From Spongiactinospora sp. TRM90649 (GTDB lineage Bacteria > Actinomycetota > Actinomycetes > Streptosporangiales > Streptosporangiaceae): a stretch of DNA of 64,000 bases. The position numbers and the translations under genes are program-made. Shown here piece after piece: positions 40,323-48,561 of this stretch (position 1 is its first letter; each line of letters begins with the position of its first letter). The notes below the pieces were generated by a model that was given only the letters and a program-made list of their open reading frames with translations, made no database searches and was not told the origin of the DNA. The DNA lies in assembly GCF_029382225.1 (NCBI RefSeq), contig NZ_JARLTC010000005.1:248001-312000 (forward strand), read 5' to 3'.

Positions 40323-42098
40323 GTGCAGGCCCAGCCGCTGAGCCCGGACGACCCGCGCGCACTGGGTTCCTACCAGTTGATCGGACGCATCGGCGAAGGC
40401 GGTCAGGGAGTCGTCTATCTGGGCCGCGGGCGGTCCGGCGAGCAGGTCGCGGTCAAGCTGCTGCACGGCGGTCTGGCCTCCGACGAGGACGCCCGCGCGC
40501 GGTTCCTGCGCGAGGTCGCGGTGGCCCAGCGGGTGGCCGCGTTCTGCACCGCCCGCGTGCTGCACGCCGACCTGGCGGGCAACCGTCCCTACATCGTCAG
40601 CGAGTACGTCGCCGGGCCATCGCTGCGCCAGCTCGTAAACCGTGATGGGCCGCGCCGGGGCGGCGCGCTGGAACGGCTGGCGATCAGCACCGCCACCGCG
40701 CTGGCCGCCATCCACCAGGCGGGCATCCTGCACCGCGACCTGAAGCCCGCCAACGTGCTGATGGGCCCCGAGGGGCCCGTGGTGATCGACTTCGGCATCG
40801 CCAGGGCGCTGGACGCCCCGGGCACCACGGCGACCGGGATCGCCATGGGCACGCCGTCCTACCTCGCGCCCGAGCACCTCGCCGGGGCGCCGATCTCCCC
40901 CGCCTCCGACGTCTTCGCCTGGGGCGTCACCATGGTCTTCGCCGCCACCGGGCGACCGGCGTTCGGCCAGGACTCCATCCCGGTGGTGATGAACCGGATC
41001 CTGAACAGCGAACCCGACCTGGGCGACCTCTCCGGGCCGATCCGTGACGTCGTGGCGGCCTGCCTGGCCAAGGACCCGGCGCTGCGGCCGACCGCCGAGG
41101 AACTGGTGGGGCATCTGACCGGCCGTCCGATCGCGCCGCTGCGCACCGCCGCGCACCCGCCGCAGGCTCCGGCCCATGGGCAGCGGCAGCCAGGGCACAT
41201 CCGCGAGCAGGTCACCGGGCCCGCGCGGCACCGGCCGCGCGCGCGGGGCAGGCGCCCCGCGGTGATGGCCGCCGCCGCGACGGCGGGCCTGCTGGCCCTC
41301 GGCGGCGGCTCCGTGGTGCTGGCCAACTCCGGGACCTTCACCCTGATGGCCGACGGCGGCGCGGACGGCTCGTCCCCGACCGCCGCCGCCACGCGGAACG
41401 CCCTGTCGCCCGGCGAGCCCCTGACGCAGGTGCCCCCGCCGCTCGAACCCGCGACCGACGGCTGGACCTCCCCGGCGCCCACCAAGAAGGCCCGCCCGTC
41501 ACGCACGGGGGACGGCGGCGAACACGCCGCCGGAGAGCGCACCCGGACCAGCGAACCGGCCCCGGAGCGTACCGCCTCGCCCGAGCCGACCAGAAATCGG
41601 ACGAAGGAACCGACCGCGGAGCCGAGCGAGCCCGACCCGGAGCCCACCTCCGAGCCGACGCCCCCGCCGCCCACCAAGACCACCAGACCCACCAGCAGGC
41701 CGTCGCCGACCAAGACCACGGCCCCGCCCAAGCCGAAGCCCACGCCGACCAAGACGACGGCCCCGCCCAAGCCCAACCCGAACAGCCCGGCCGGGGTGTG
41801 CGGCTCCGGCTACAAGGTCATCAACTCCCACTCGCTCGGCGGGAAGGCCACCGCCTACCTGCTCTACAGCGCCGCGGCGGGCCGGAACTGCGTGGTCACG
41901 CTCTCCAAGTACGTGGTCCCCGGCAAGATCGCGATGAGCGCCACCCTTCAGGTGAAGGGCGGCTCCACGGGCCGCGACAGCGGGTCGTTCACCGTCTACG
42001 CCGGGCCCGTCCGGCTGGCCGCGGCCAAGAAGTGCGTCATCTGGGGCGGTTCATACGGTTCGATCGCCTGGAAGAGCGGCTGGAGCCACTGCGGCTGA
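40323..42098 (+). CDS. Receptor Ser/Thr protein kinase with secreted C-terminal Cys domain
   Basis: A 591-residue PknB-type kinase. GTG 40323 has GGGAGGT 7 bases upstream. The kinase domain (about 15-265) has the glycine loop GEGGQGVVYL, VAVKLL, HRDLKPANVLM, DFGIAR and APEHLAG. A basic juxtamembrane stretch leads to one helix (AVMAAAATAGLLALGGGSVVLA, about 313-335). Outside is a long Pro/Thr-rich linker (about 360-490) with a repeated PTKTTAPPKP. The last 95 residues start VCGSGYKVINSHSLGGKA and contain four Cys. That domain resembles, from memory, actinomycete spore-associated protein A-type secreted proteins rather than PASTA repeats. Probably senses an extracellular signal. The ligand is unknown. 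Confidence 0.92.
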   Translation: MQAQPLSPDDPRALGSYQLIGRIGEGGQGVVYLGRGRSGEQVAVKLLHGGLASDEDARARFLREVAVAQRVAAFCTARVLHADLAGNRPYIVSEYVAGPSLRQLVNRDGPRRGGALERLAISTATALAAIHQAGILHRDLKPANVLMGPEGPVVIDFGIARALDAPGTTATGIAMGTPSYLAPEHLAGAPISPASDVFAWGVTMVFAATGRPAFGQDSIPVVMNRILNSEPDLGDLSGPIRDVVAACLAKDPALRPTAEELVGHLTGRPIAPLRTAAHPPQAPAHGQRQPGHIREQVTGPARHRPRARGRRPAVMAAAATAGLLALGGGSVVLANSGTFTLMADGGADGSSPTAAATRNALSPGEPLTQVPPPLEPATDGWTSPAPTKKARPSRTGDGGEHAAGERTRTSEPAPERTASPEPTRNRTKEPTAEPSEPDPEPTSEPTPPPPTKTTRPTSRPSPTKTTAPPKPKPTPTKTTAPPKPNPNSPAGVCGSGYKVINSHSLGGKATAYLLYSAAAGRNCVVTLSKYVVPGKIAMSATLQVKGGSTGRDSGSFTVYAGPVRLAAAKKCVIWGGSYGSIAWKSGWSHCG

Positions 42099-42195
42099 TC
42101 GGGGAGACCGGCGCCGAGCCGTTCGCACGGACATGCGAAGGTTGGATTTCCCCTGGCGCACAGGGGGACGACCGGCTCGTACGACGCGCGAACGG

Positions 42196-43005
42196 ATGGT
42201 GGACGGCGTGGAAGAACTGGTGCACGGTGAGGTCGCGGACGGGGTGGCCACGGTCACGATGGACTCCCCCCGCAACCGGAACGCCCTGTCGGCCCGGCTG
42301 CTCGCGCAGCTCGCCGCCGAGCTGGACCGGGCGCTGGACGACGACACCGTCCGGGTCGTGGTGCTGACCGCCACGGGCACCGTGTTCTGCTCGGGGGCCG
42401 ACCTCTCCGAGCAGCGGGCGGCCGAACCGGGCGCGCCGGCCTCCGCCCCCGTGACCGAGGCGCTGCCGCAGATCATGAAGACGCTGTGGGAGAGTCCCAA
42501 GCCGGTGATCTGCCGCCTCAACGGCACGGCCAGGGCCGGCGGGCTGGGCCTGGTGACGGCCTGCGACTTCGCGATCGCGCCGCTGTCCGCGTCGTTCGCC
42601 TTCTCCGAGGTGCGCCTGGGCGTGGTCCCCGCGATGATCTCGGTCACCGTGCTGCGCCGGGTGGAGGCGCGCGCCGCCGCCGAGTACCTGATGACCGGTG
42701 AGGTCTTCGACGCCGCCCAGGCCGCGCGGATCGGCCTGCTCACCAGAGCCGTGCCGGACGACGAGCTGGACGCCACGGTCGCGCACTACGCGGGCATGCT
42801 GCGCCTGGGCGGCCCCGAGGCGCTGGCGATCACCAAGCGGCTGGTGCGCGACGTGCCCGCGATCCCGGTCGAGGAGGGCATGCGCCGCATGGCCGCGCTG
42901 TCCGCCGAGCGCTTCACCTCGGCGGAGGGCCAGGAGGGCATCCGGGCGTTCATGGAACGCCGCCCGCCGTCCTGGGCGGTCACCGACCAGTCGCCCGGCA
43001 GGTAG
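42196..43005 (+). CDS. Enoyl-CoA hydratase/isomerase (crotonase) family protein
   Basis: A 269-residue crotonase. The first oxyanion segment is VFCSGADLSEQ near residue 75, the second is NGTARAGGLGLVTACDFAIA near 115. SFAFSEVRLGVVPAMISV keeps a Glu at the usual catalytic position but has PAMIS where many hydratases have PGAGG, so the exact reaction (hydratase, isomerase or methylglutaconyl-CoA hydratase) is uncertain. The ATG at 42196 is chosen because sequence upstream is unlike the family; longer and slightly shorter starts exist. It follows the kinase gene by 97 bases. It could supply the hydratase step absent from the leucine operon 14 kb away. Confidence 0.87.
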   Translation: MVDGVEELVHGEVADGVATVTMDSPRNRNALSARLLAQLAAELDRALDDDTVRVVVLTATGTVFCSGADLSEQRAAEPGAPASAPVTEALPQIMKTLWESPKPVICRLNGTARAGGLGLVTACDFAIAPLSASFAFSEVRLGVVPAMISVTVLRRVEARAAAEYLMTGEVFDAAQAARIGLLTRAVPDDELDATVAHYAGMLRLGGPEALAITKRLVRDVPAIPVEEGMRRMAALSAERFTSAEGQEGIRAFMERRPPSWAVTDQSPGR

Positions 43006-43073
43006 TTGCACGTTTGTGACCAGAATTTATACCTTCTGGGTAGCTATAAAGATCCAGTCCCCGGTGATCGCTA

Positions 43074-43089
43074 CAATTGCGCGCAATTG
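43074..43089. promoter_or_regulatory. Perfect 16-bp palindrome upstream of the XRE trio
   Basis: CAATTGCGCGCAATTG, flanked by GCTA and TAGC, sits 33 bases before the first small gene of the trio. GCAATTGC recurs at 44349-44356 before the third gene, and GATTGCG occurs twice (43378 and 43389) before the XRE gene. A good operator candidate for the XRE protein. Confidence 0.6.
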
Positions 43090-43121
43090 CATAGCGAGGT
43101 CCGCTCGGGGAAGGATCGGTC

Positions 43122-43334
43122 ATGCGTTTGCGATTTCTCGGGTCCACGTCTGAGGCGGGTGCCTGCCCAACTCTGTACGAGACCGACCGAGGAACCATCG
43201 TCGTCCAGGGCATGGAGGTCACCGACGCCGACGCGCTCGGCGACCTGCGCGACGTGCTCGAAGGCGAGACGGTGGTGGAGGTCCCCCTGGAGCTCCTGAC
43301 GGAGGTGGCACGCCGGGTCATGGGCCACCTCTGA
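43122..43334 (+). CDS. Small protein associated with XRE/DUF5753 regulator locus
   Basis: A 70-residue protein beginning MRLRFLGSTSEAGACPTLYETD, with VVQGMEVTD and a C-terminal TVVEVPLELL. It resembles the short proteins (pattern RFLG...CPTLY..DRGT.VVQG..V) often found next to XRE/DUF397 regulator pairs in actinomycetes, recalled from memory. Function unknown; a small partner of the regulator is the simplest reading. A perfect palindrome lies 33 bases before its start, and a second perfect palindrome, ACGGATCCGGATCCGT, directly follows its stop (43336-43351). Confidence 0.72.
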   Translation: MRLRFLGSTSEAGACPTLYETDRGTIVVQGMEVTDADALGDLRDVLEGETVVEVPLELLTEVARRVMGHL

Positions 43335-43335
43335 G

Positions 43336-43351
43336 ACGGATCCGGATCCGT
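43336..43351. promoter_or_regulatory. Perfect 16-bp palindrome between small gene and XRE gene
   Basis: ACGGATCCGGATCCGT begins two bases after the stop of the small gene. It has no room for a loop, so it may be a protein-binding site or a short hairpin that ends the first transcript. Confidence 0.4.
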
Positions 43352-43482
43352 TGATCACGATTCGGGCGCGCCCACTGGATTGCGCGGCGATTGCGGTCTA
43401 CTGTCTTCCGCATTCGTGACTCCTCGGGCCGGCGACAGAGTCCCGTCGTCGCCGACCGGTCGGCGTCCACCCGGAGGTAGGT

Positions 43483-44343
43483 TTGAGCAGCTTCCAGCAG
43501 GCCCGAATCGATCTGGGCATGCACCTCCGGCAGCTTCGCGAGGGCGCGCAACTCTCGGGCAAGGAACTGGCCGAACGGCTCGGCTGGCAGGCGTCGAAGG
43601 TCTCACGCCTGGAGAACGCCCGGCAGACGGCCTCCGAAGAGGACGTCGTCATGTGGGCGCAGGCCGTCGACGCCGCGCCCGAATCGACCAAGAAGCTGAT
43701 CGGTCAGGTGATCGGCCTCGCGGAACGGCATGACTCCTGGAGGCAGCGGCACCGCAGCGGTCTCGCCGCCATCCAGGAGGACATGCGCGACCTGGAGGCC
43801 AGGACCCACCTGTTCCGGGTATTCGAGCCCGGCCTGATCATCGGCCTCCTCCAGACGGCCGAGTACGCGCGCAACGTGTTCGCCAAGATCAAGCGCATCT
43901 ACAGCGCGCCCGAGGAGATCGACTCCGCCATCCGGGTGCGGATGCAGCGCCAGGAGATCCTCTACGACGGCAAACGGCGCTTCCGCTTCCTGATGCCCGA
44001 GGCGGCGCTGCGCTACCGGCTCGCGCCGATCGGCGTGATGCGCGGCCAGCTCGACCGGTTGCTCGCGGTGAGCACGCTGCCCAACGTGGAGTTCGGGATC
44101 ATCCCCTTCGAGGCGCCGCTGCCCTCGGCCGCGATGAACGGCTTCTGGCTCTACGACGACGTCCTCGTCGGCGTCTCCACGCGCACCAAGGAGCTGATGA
44201 TCCGCGAGGCCGGGGACATCGAGTTCTACAGCCGCGTCTTCGACGAGTATTGCGAGGTCGCCTCGTTCCGTGACGAAGCAAGGGCCGTCATCGTGCGCAT
44301 CCTGGACGACTTCGCGCAACAGACTGATGCTCTAGGGGACTAA
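43483..44343 (+). CDS. XRE-family regulator with DUF5753 domain (Scr1/WhiJ-like)
   Basis: A 286-residue regulator common in streptomycetes and relatives. The N-terminal helix-turn-helix (about 10-70) has LRQLREGAQLSGKELAERLGWQASKVSRLENARQ. The C-terminal DUF5753 domain (about 95-280) has FEPGLIIGLLQTAEYARNVF, RQEILYDGKRRFRFLMPEAALRY and the typical VEFGIIPFEAP. The TTG at 43483 follows GGAGGT by 5 bases, so it is the start. Family members act with small acidic or DUF397 proteins in development and antibiotic control, or as toxin-antitoxin-like pairs. It is flanked by two small genes and shares palindromic sites with them. Autoregulation is inferred. Confidence 0.9.
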   Translation: MSSFQQARIDLGMHLRQLREGAQLSGKELAERLGWQASKVSRLENARQTASEEDVVMWAQAVDAAPESTKKLIGQVIGLAERHDSWRQRHRSGLAAIQEDMRDLEARTHLFRVFEPGLIIGLLQTAEYARNVFAKIKRIYSAPEEIDSAIRVRMQRQEILYDGKRRFRFLMPEAALRYRLAPIGVMRGQLDRLLAVSTLPNVEFGIIPFEAPLPSAAMNGFWLYDDVLVGVSTRTKELMIREAGDIEFYSRVFDEYCEVASFRDEARAVIVRILDDFAQQTDALGD

Positions 44344-44348
44344 CCCCT

Positions 44349-44356
44349 GCAATTGC
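44349..44356. promoter_or_regulatory. GCAATTGC half-operator before the third gene of the XRE trio
   Basis: GCAATTGC repeats the core of the 43074 palindrome, five bases after the XRE stop and about 60 bases before the next start. A further TGCAAT lies at 44388. Supports a shared regulator for the trio. Confidence 0.4.
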
Positions 44357-44417
44357 TTGCATCCTCCTTCGCCATCGTGCAATCCTGTCGCGAGAAAAAG
44401 TTGCGGAGGTGACTCAG

Positions 44418-44681
44418 ATGCTGGACACCCTGTCTTGTCTTGAGCGCTTCGCCGGCGCGGCCCGCCGGCATGCCGATCTATCGGTGCAAAGCGTTGCGTT
44501 GAATTGCGACCCGGCCTACGTGTGCGTGCGCAATCGGTTCAGCGCCACGCTCTTCGAGACGGTCACCTGCTCCGCGCAGGGCACCTTCGTCACGTCGTGG
44601 GGCTACCGGCTGGGAGACTCCCACGACATCGACGCCGCCGCCGACCGGCTTGCGTACCTACTGGCGGCACTGCCCGCCTGA
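44418..44681 (+). CDS. Small protein downstream of XRE regulator, unknown
   Basis: An 87-residue protein starting MLDTLSCLERFAGAARRHADLSVQ. ATG 44418 is 7 bases after GGAGGT, so it is preferred over GTG 44409. It has four Cys (C7, C30, C36, C51 in this numbering) and a C-terminal helix DIDAAADRLAYLLAALP. It does not look like DUF397. Transcribed with or just after the XRE gene (74-base gap). Function unknown; small partners of DUF5753 regulators are usual. Confidence 0.7.
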   Translation: MLDTLSCLERFAGAARRHADLSVQSVALNCDPAYVCVRNRFSATLFETVTCSAQGTFVTSWGYRLGDSHDIDAAADRLAYLLAALPA

Positions 44682-44710
44682 GACGCCCCGCGAATGCCCC
44701 TGCGACGCGC

Positions 44711-45364
44711 TCAGTTGCCGCTCGCGGCCACGGCGGAGAAGTCGGCGGGGGTGAGGCCCACCTCGTGAGCCGCGGCCGTACGGGCGTGCTCAAGCAGCCG
44801 CTGGCGGGTCAGGGTGTGGTCGCCCAGGGTGTAGCGGACGATCAGACCGTCGAGCATCGCGTCGATGCGCTCGGCGGCACCACGGGGATCGGCGCACGCG
44901 AAAACACCGGCCCGCACCCCCTCACTGATCGTCGTCTCCACCGCGGCCACCCACGAGCGGCCCAGCTCGTGCACGATCGCCTGCACGGACGGCTCGCGCA
45001 ACCCGGCCGCCCACGCGTCGATCCACAGGACCCAGCTCTGGTCGCCACGCGAATCGGGCAGGTAGAACCGCAGGACGCCGTCGAGCCGCTGGATCGGGGC
45101 GCCCGGTCCCGAGGACAGCTCCCGCAGCCTGGCGCTCTCGCTGTCGAGCGCCGCCCGTAGCATCTCGGTGATCAGCTCGTCCTTGGTGGCGAAGTGGTAG
45201 TGGATCAGGCCGCCGCTGACATCGACGGCCTTGGCGATGTCGGCCACCCGGGTGCCCGCCATGCCCCGCTCCATCACCACTCTGCGTGCCGCCCGCAGCA
45301 GCTCGGCCCGACGTTGATCGGCCTGACCGGCCCTGCGGCTCCTGATCCCAACGCTGCGCACCAT
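44711..45364 (-). CDS. TetR family transcriptional regulator (BetI-like)
   Basis: A 217-residue repressor. The helix-turn-helix (about 20-65) has RRAELLRAARRVVMERG, TRVADIAKAVDVSGGLIHYHFATKDEL. The C-terminal BetI_C-type domain (about 90-190) contains WVLWIDAWAAGLREPSVQ. The ligand is unknown. It is the last gene of a minus-strand run: response regulator, histidine kinase, GT2-GtrA, GT39, TetR, with a 43-base gap to the GT39 gene, so it may be co-transcribed. ATG 45364 is used; TTG 45367 is adjacent. Confidence 0.88.
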   Translation of the reverse strand: MVRSVGIRSRRAGQADQRRAELLRAARRVVMERGMAGTRVADIAKAVDVSGGLIHYHFATKDELITEMLRAALDSESARLRELSSGPGAPIQRLDGVLRFYLPDSRGDQSWVLWIDAWAAGLREPSVQAIVHELGRSWVAAVETTISEGVRAGVFACADPRGAAERIDAMLDGLIVRYTLGDHTLTRQRLLEHARTAAAHEVGLTPADFSAVAASGN

Positions 45365-45407
45365 CAAAGACTACCCGCGCGACGCTCACAGCGAGTGTCC
45401 GAATTTG

Positions 45408-47381
45408 TCAGGAGCAGCGGTAGACCCGGCGCCCGTCGCCCCTTCTCCCCTCAGGAGTGCGGCCCACGGCCTCGTTGGACGACGCCACTCCGTAGTCGGA
45501 CGGCGGGACCAGCGCGCAGTTGGCCTCCACCCACTGAGTGACGCCCTGATCGCCCCGGGCCGCCGAGGACAGCCCCCCGCCCGGCACCACGTAGCGGACC
45601 CGGCCCGCGGCGACGTGGGCCCGCAGCGCCGCCACGGTCGTCGCCGGGTCGGAGCCCAGGAAACCGCCCATCGCCATGGCGGGCCGCCCCGTGGAGAGGA
45701 TCAGCGACACCACGGGCTGCGCGCTGCCGAAGGCGGCCAGCCAGGTGGCGCCACCCTGGTTGCGCACCAGATAAGCGACCAGCCCGGCCGGGACCTCACC
45801 ACCGAACCCGCCACCGCCGGGAGCGCCCCGCGCGCCGTCGCCCGGCCCGCCGGGCGCCCCCGGCGGCAGGCCCGCGATGGCCTTGCCCTTGGGCCCCGCG
45901 GTGGGGTTGGTGCCGACGATGGGCGCGCCGAGCGGCGTCACCGCGTAGACGGCTGGCCCCGTGAGCCCACCGGCGACGCCCGCCGCCAGGGCGAGCCCGG
46001 CGAGCCTGGATCTGGCGGGCCGGGTGGCCGCGCCCCAGGCGAGCCCCGCCACCGCGACCGCGCAGAGCCCCGCCACGACCCACGCCGCCCACGGCGCGAA
46101 CTGCGGCGCGCGGCGCAGGATCGTGAACGACCACGCGCCCGTGACCGCGACGCTCAGCGGTGTCAGCCAGGCCCAGACCGGGGAGCAGCGGTAGGCGCGG
46201 AACACCAGCACGCCGCCGATCCCGCACAGCGCGGCGATCGCCGGGGCCAGCGCCGTGGTGTAGTAGGGATGGAAGATCCCCCCGGACAGGCTGAAGACGA
46301 CGTAGTGCACGACCAGCCAGCCGCCCCACAGCAGCAGCGCGGCGCGGACCGGCTCCGAGCGCGGCGGGCCATCGTACCGGAAACCGGCGGCGGGCACGCG
46401 GGCCGGCAGGACCAGCCCGGCGATCAGCGCGATCACCGCGAACGGCAGCAGCCAGGAGATCTGCCCGGCCACCTGCTCGTTGAACAGCCGCCACAGCCCG
46501 GCCTGACCGCCGAAGTCGGGACCGCCGCCGGAGTCGCGCTCCTGACCGAGGAATCGGCCCAGGCCGTTGTAGCCGACCACGAGGTCCCAGACGCTGTTGT
46601 CGCCGCTGCCGCCCACGTAGGGACGGTCGCCCTTCGGCCAAAGGTCGACCACGGTCATCCACCAGCCGCTGGAGACGACCAGCGCGAGCGCGGACGCGCC
46701 CAGCGCGCCGAACCTGCGGCGCAGCGTCCCCGGGGCCGCGAACAGGTAGACCCCGCCGAGCGCGGGCAGCACCAGGTACGCCTGCAGCATCTTGGTGTTG
46801 AACGCCAGGCCGACCAGCACCGCCGCGAGCACCGGGTAGCGCAGCCGTCCGTCGCGCAGCCCCGCCAGGCACAGCCAGGCGGCCCCGGTGAGGAGCAGCA
46901 CCATGATCGGGTCGGGGTTGTCGTCCCGGTTGATGGCCACGGTGATCGGCGTCAGCGCCAGCACCAGCGCGGCCACGTGCGCCGCGACGAGCCCGGGACG
47001 GCCGGGCACGCTCCGCCGCACCGCGGAGTGCACCAGCCAGACGGTCGCCACGCCCGCCGCCGCCTGGGGCAGCAGCAGGCTCCAGGGCGACATGCCGAAG
47101 ACCCGCGCCGACAGCCCCATCACCCACAGCGCGAACGGCGGCTTGTCGACCGTGATGTAGGACCCGGCGTCGAGCGCGCCGAAGAAGAACGCCTTCCAGC
47201 TCTCGGTGCCCGACAGGACCGCCGCCGCGTAGTAGGCGTTGGCGTGGCCGTTGCGGCTCAGGCCCCAGGTGTAGAGCACGGCGGCCAGCAGGAGGACGGC
47301 CGCCAGCGGCCACCGGGACAGCAGCCGGCGCGACCGGCCGCGGACACGGGACGCCGCCTGCCCGGTCGCGGTGGTGGTCAT
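45408..47381 (-). CDS. GT39 family (ArnT/PMT-like) membrane glycosyltransferase
   Basis: A 657-residue polytopic enzyme with about 11-13 helices. It transfers a sugar from a polyprenyl-phosphate donor on the outer face. The first loop has the catalytic-type acidic pattern in YITVDKPPFALWVMGLSARVFG, and AINRDDNPDPIMVLL follows in a later loop. The Gly-rich segment near residues 500-530 precedes a soluble C-terminal domain with ARVRYVVPGGG. Its start overlaps the GT2-GtrA gene stop by 4 bases, so the polyprenyl sugar made by GT2 is probably its donor. Typical partners for cell-envelope glycosylation controlled by the co-transcribed two-component system. Confidence 0.9.
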   Translation of the reverse strand: MTTTATGQAASRVRGRSRRLLSRWPLAAVLLLAAVLYTWGLSRNGHANAYYAAAVLSGTESWKAFFFGALDAGSYITVDKPPFALWVMGLSARVFGMSPWSLLLPQAAAGVATVWLVHSAVRRSVPGRPGLVAAHVAALVLALTPITVAINRDDNPDPIMVLLLTGAAWLCLAGLRDGRLRYPVLAAVLVGLAFNTKMLQAYLVLPALGGVYLFAAPGTLRRRFGALGASALALVVSSGWWMTVVDLWPKGDRPYVGGSGDNSVWDLVVGYNGLGRFLGQERDSGGGPDFGGQAGLWRLFNEQVAGQISWLLPFAVIALIAGLVLPARVPAAGFRYDGPPRSEPVRAALLLWGGWLVVHYVVFSLSGGIFHPYYTTALAPAIAALCGIGGVLVFRAYRCSPVWAWLTPLSVAVTGAWSFTILRRAPQFAPWAAWVVAGLCAVAVAGLAWGAATRPARSRLAGLALAAGVAGGLTGPAVYAVTPLGAPIVGTNPTAGPKGKAIAGLPPGAPGGPGDGARGAPGGGGFGGEVPAGLVAYLVRNQGGATWLAAFGSAQPVVSLILSTGRPAMAMGGFLGSDPATTVAALRAHVAAGRVRYVVPGGGLSSAARGDQGVTQWVEANCALVPPSDYGVASSNEAVGRTPEGRRGDGRRVYRCS

Positions 47382-48523
47382 CGCAGCGGCCCGTTGGCCG
47401 GGCGGCGGAGGTTGAAGACCCAGGTGCGCAGCAGCAGGAAGCGGACGAGCGTGGCCAGCCCGTTGGCGAACACCACGGCCACCACCTCGGCCGTGGTGGA
47501 CGCCCCGGGCATGAGCACGTCGAGGAGGGCCAGGCCGCCGGTGCTCAGGCCCAGGCCGACGACGAAGGCGACGCCCCCCTCAAGCTGGTGGCGCACCACC
47601 CCGGCGCGGCCGGTCACCCCGAAGGTGAAGCGGCGGTTGGCGGCGGTGTTGGCGATCGCGGTGAGGAACAGCGCGAGCGCGTTGGCGGCCAGCGCGGGCA
47701 TGAGCTGGCGCAGCGCCACGAAGAGCCCGAGGTGGGCCAGGGTGCTGATCACGCCGATCACGGCGAAGATCGGGAGCTGCCTGGTCGCCCCGGACAGCGC
47801 CACCCGCGCCATGCCGCGCAGGTCGTCGAGCGCGGTCTTGACGATGTCGACGCGGCTGTCGGGGTCGTCGACCCAGTCGACGGGGACCTCGTGGATGCGC
47901 AGGCCGTGGCGCTCGGCGAGCAGCAGCAGCTCGGTGTCGAAGAACCACTCCTCGTCGCGGACCGAGGGCAGCAGCGCCTGGGCGACCTCGGCGCGCACCG
48001 CCTTGAACCCGCACTGGGCGTCGGAGAAGCGCGCGCCCAGGATCGAGCGGAGCAGCAGGTTGTAGGCCCGCGAGATCACCTCACGCTTCGGGCCCCGCAC
48101 CACGTTGGCGGCGTAGTCGAGGCGGGTGCCGATCGCCAGGTCGCTGTGCCCGGACAGCAGCGGCGCCACCAGCGGCAGGAAGGCGTCGAGGTCGGTGGAC
48201 AGATCGACGTCCATGTAGGCCACGACGTCGGCGTCGCTGCCGGCCCAGACGTGGCGCAGCGCACGGCCCCGGCCCTTCTCGGCCAGGTGGACCGCCCGCA
48301 CGTCGGGCAGATCGGCCGCCAGGCCCTTGGCGACCGGCCAGGTGGCGTCTGTGCTCGCGTTGTCGGCGATCGTGATCCGGAAACCGTAGGGGAACATCCC
48401 CGCCAGATAACCGTGCAGCCTGCGGACGCTGCTCTCCAGCACGCGCTCCTCGTTGTGCACGGGAATGACGATCTCGACCAGCCGTGTCCGCGGCGGCGCG
48501 CCCGTCAGCTCGTTCATGCTCAT
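47378..48523 (-). CDS. Bifunctional GT2 polyprenyl-phosphate sugar synthase / GtrA membrane protein
   Basis: A 381-residue fusion. The N-terminal DPM1-like GT2 domain (about 10-235) has EIVIPVHNEERVLE, ADNASTDAT and the nucleotide-sugar Asp motif MDVDLSTDLDAFL, with SDAQCGFKAVRAEVAQAL. The C-terminal GtrA domain (about 250-375) has four helices (IFAVIGVISTLAHLGLFVAL, ANALALFLTAIANTAANRRFTFG, VAFVVGLGLSTGGLALLDVL, VVAVVFANGLATLVRFLLLRTWVF) and would move or hold the lipid-linked sugar. ATG 48523 is used (ATG 48517 also possible). Lies between a histidine kinase and its GT39 partner in one operon. Confidence 0.92.
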   Translation of the reverse strand: MSMNELTGAPPRTRLVEIVIPVHNEERVLESSVRRLHGYLAGMFPYGFRITIADNASTDATWPVAKGLAADLPDVRAVHLAEKGRGRALRHVWAGSDADVVAYMDVDLSTDLDAFLPLVAPLLSGHSDLAIGTRLDYAANVVRGPKREVISRAYNLLLRSILGARFSDAQCGFKAVRAEVAQALLPSVRDEEWFFDTELLLLAERHGLRIHEVPVDWVDDPDSRVDIVKTALDDLRGMARVALSGATRQLPIFAVIGVISTLAHLGLFVALRQLMPALAANALALFLTAIANTAANRRFTFGVTGRAGVVRHQLEGGVAFVVGLGLSTGGLALLDVLMPGASTTAEVVAVVFANGLATLVRFLLLRTWVFNLRRPANGPLR

Positions 48524-48561
48524 GAATCCACGCTCGGGATCCGACCTTTGACAGGGGTGAG

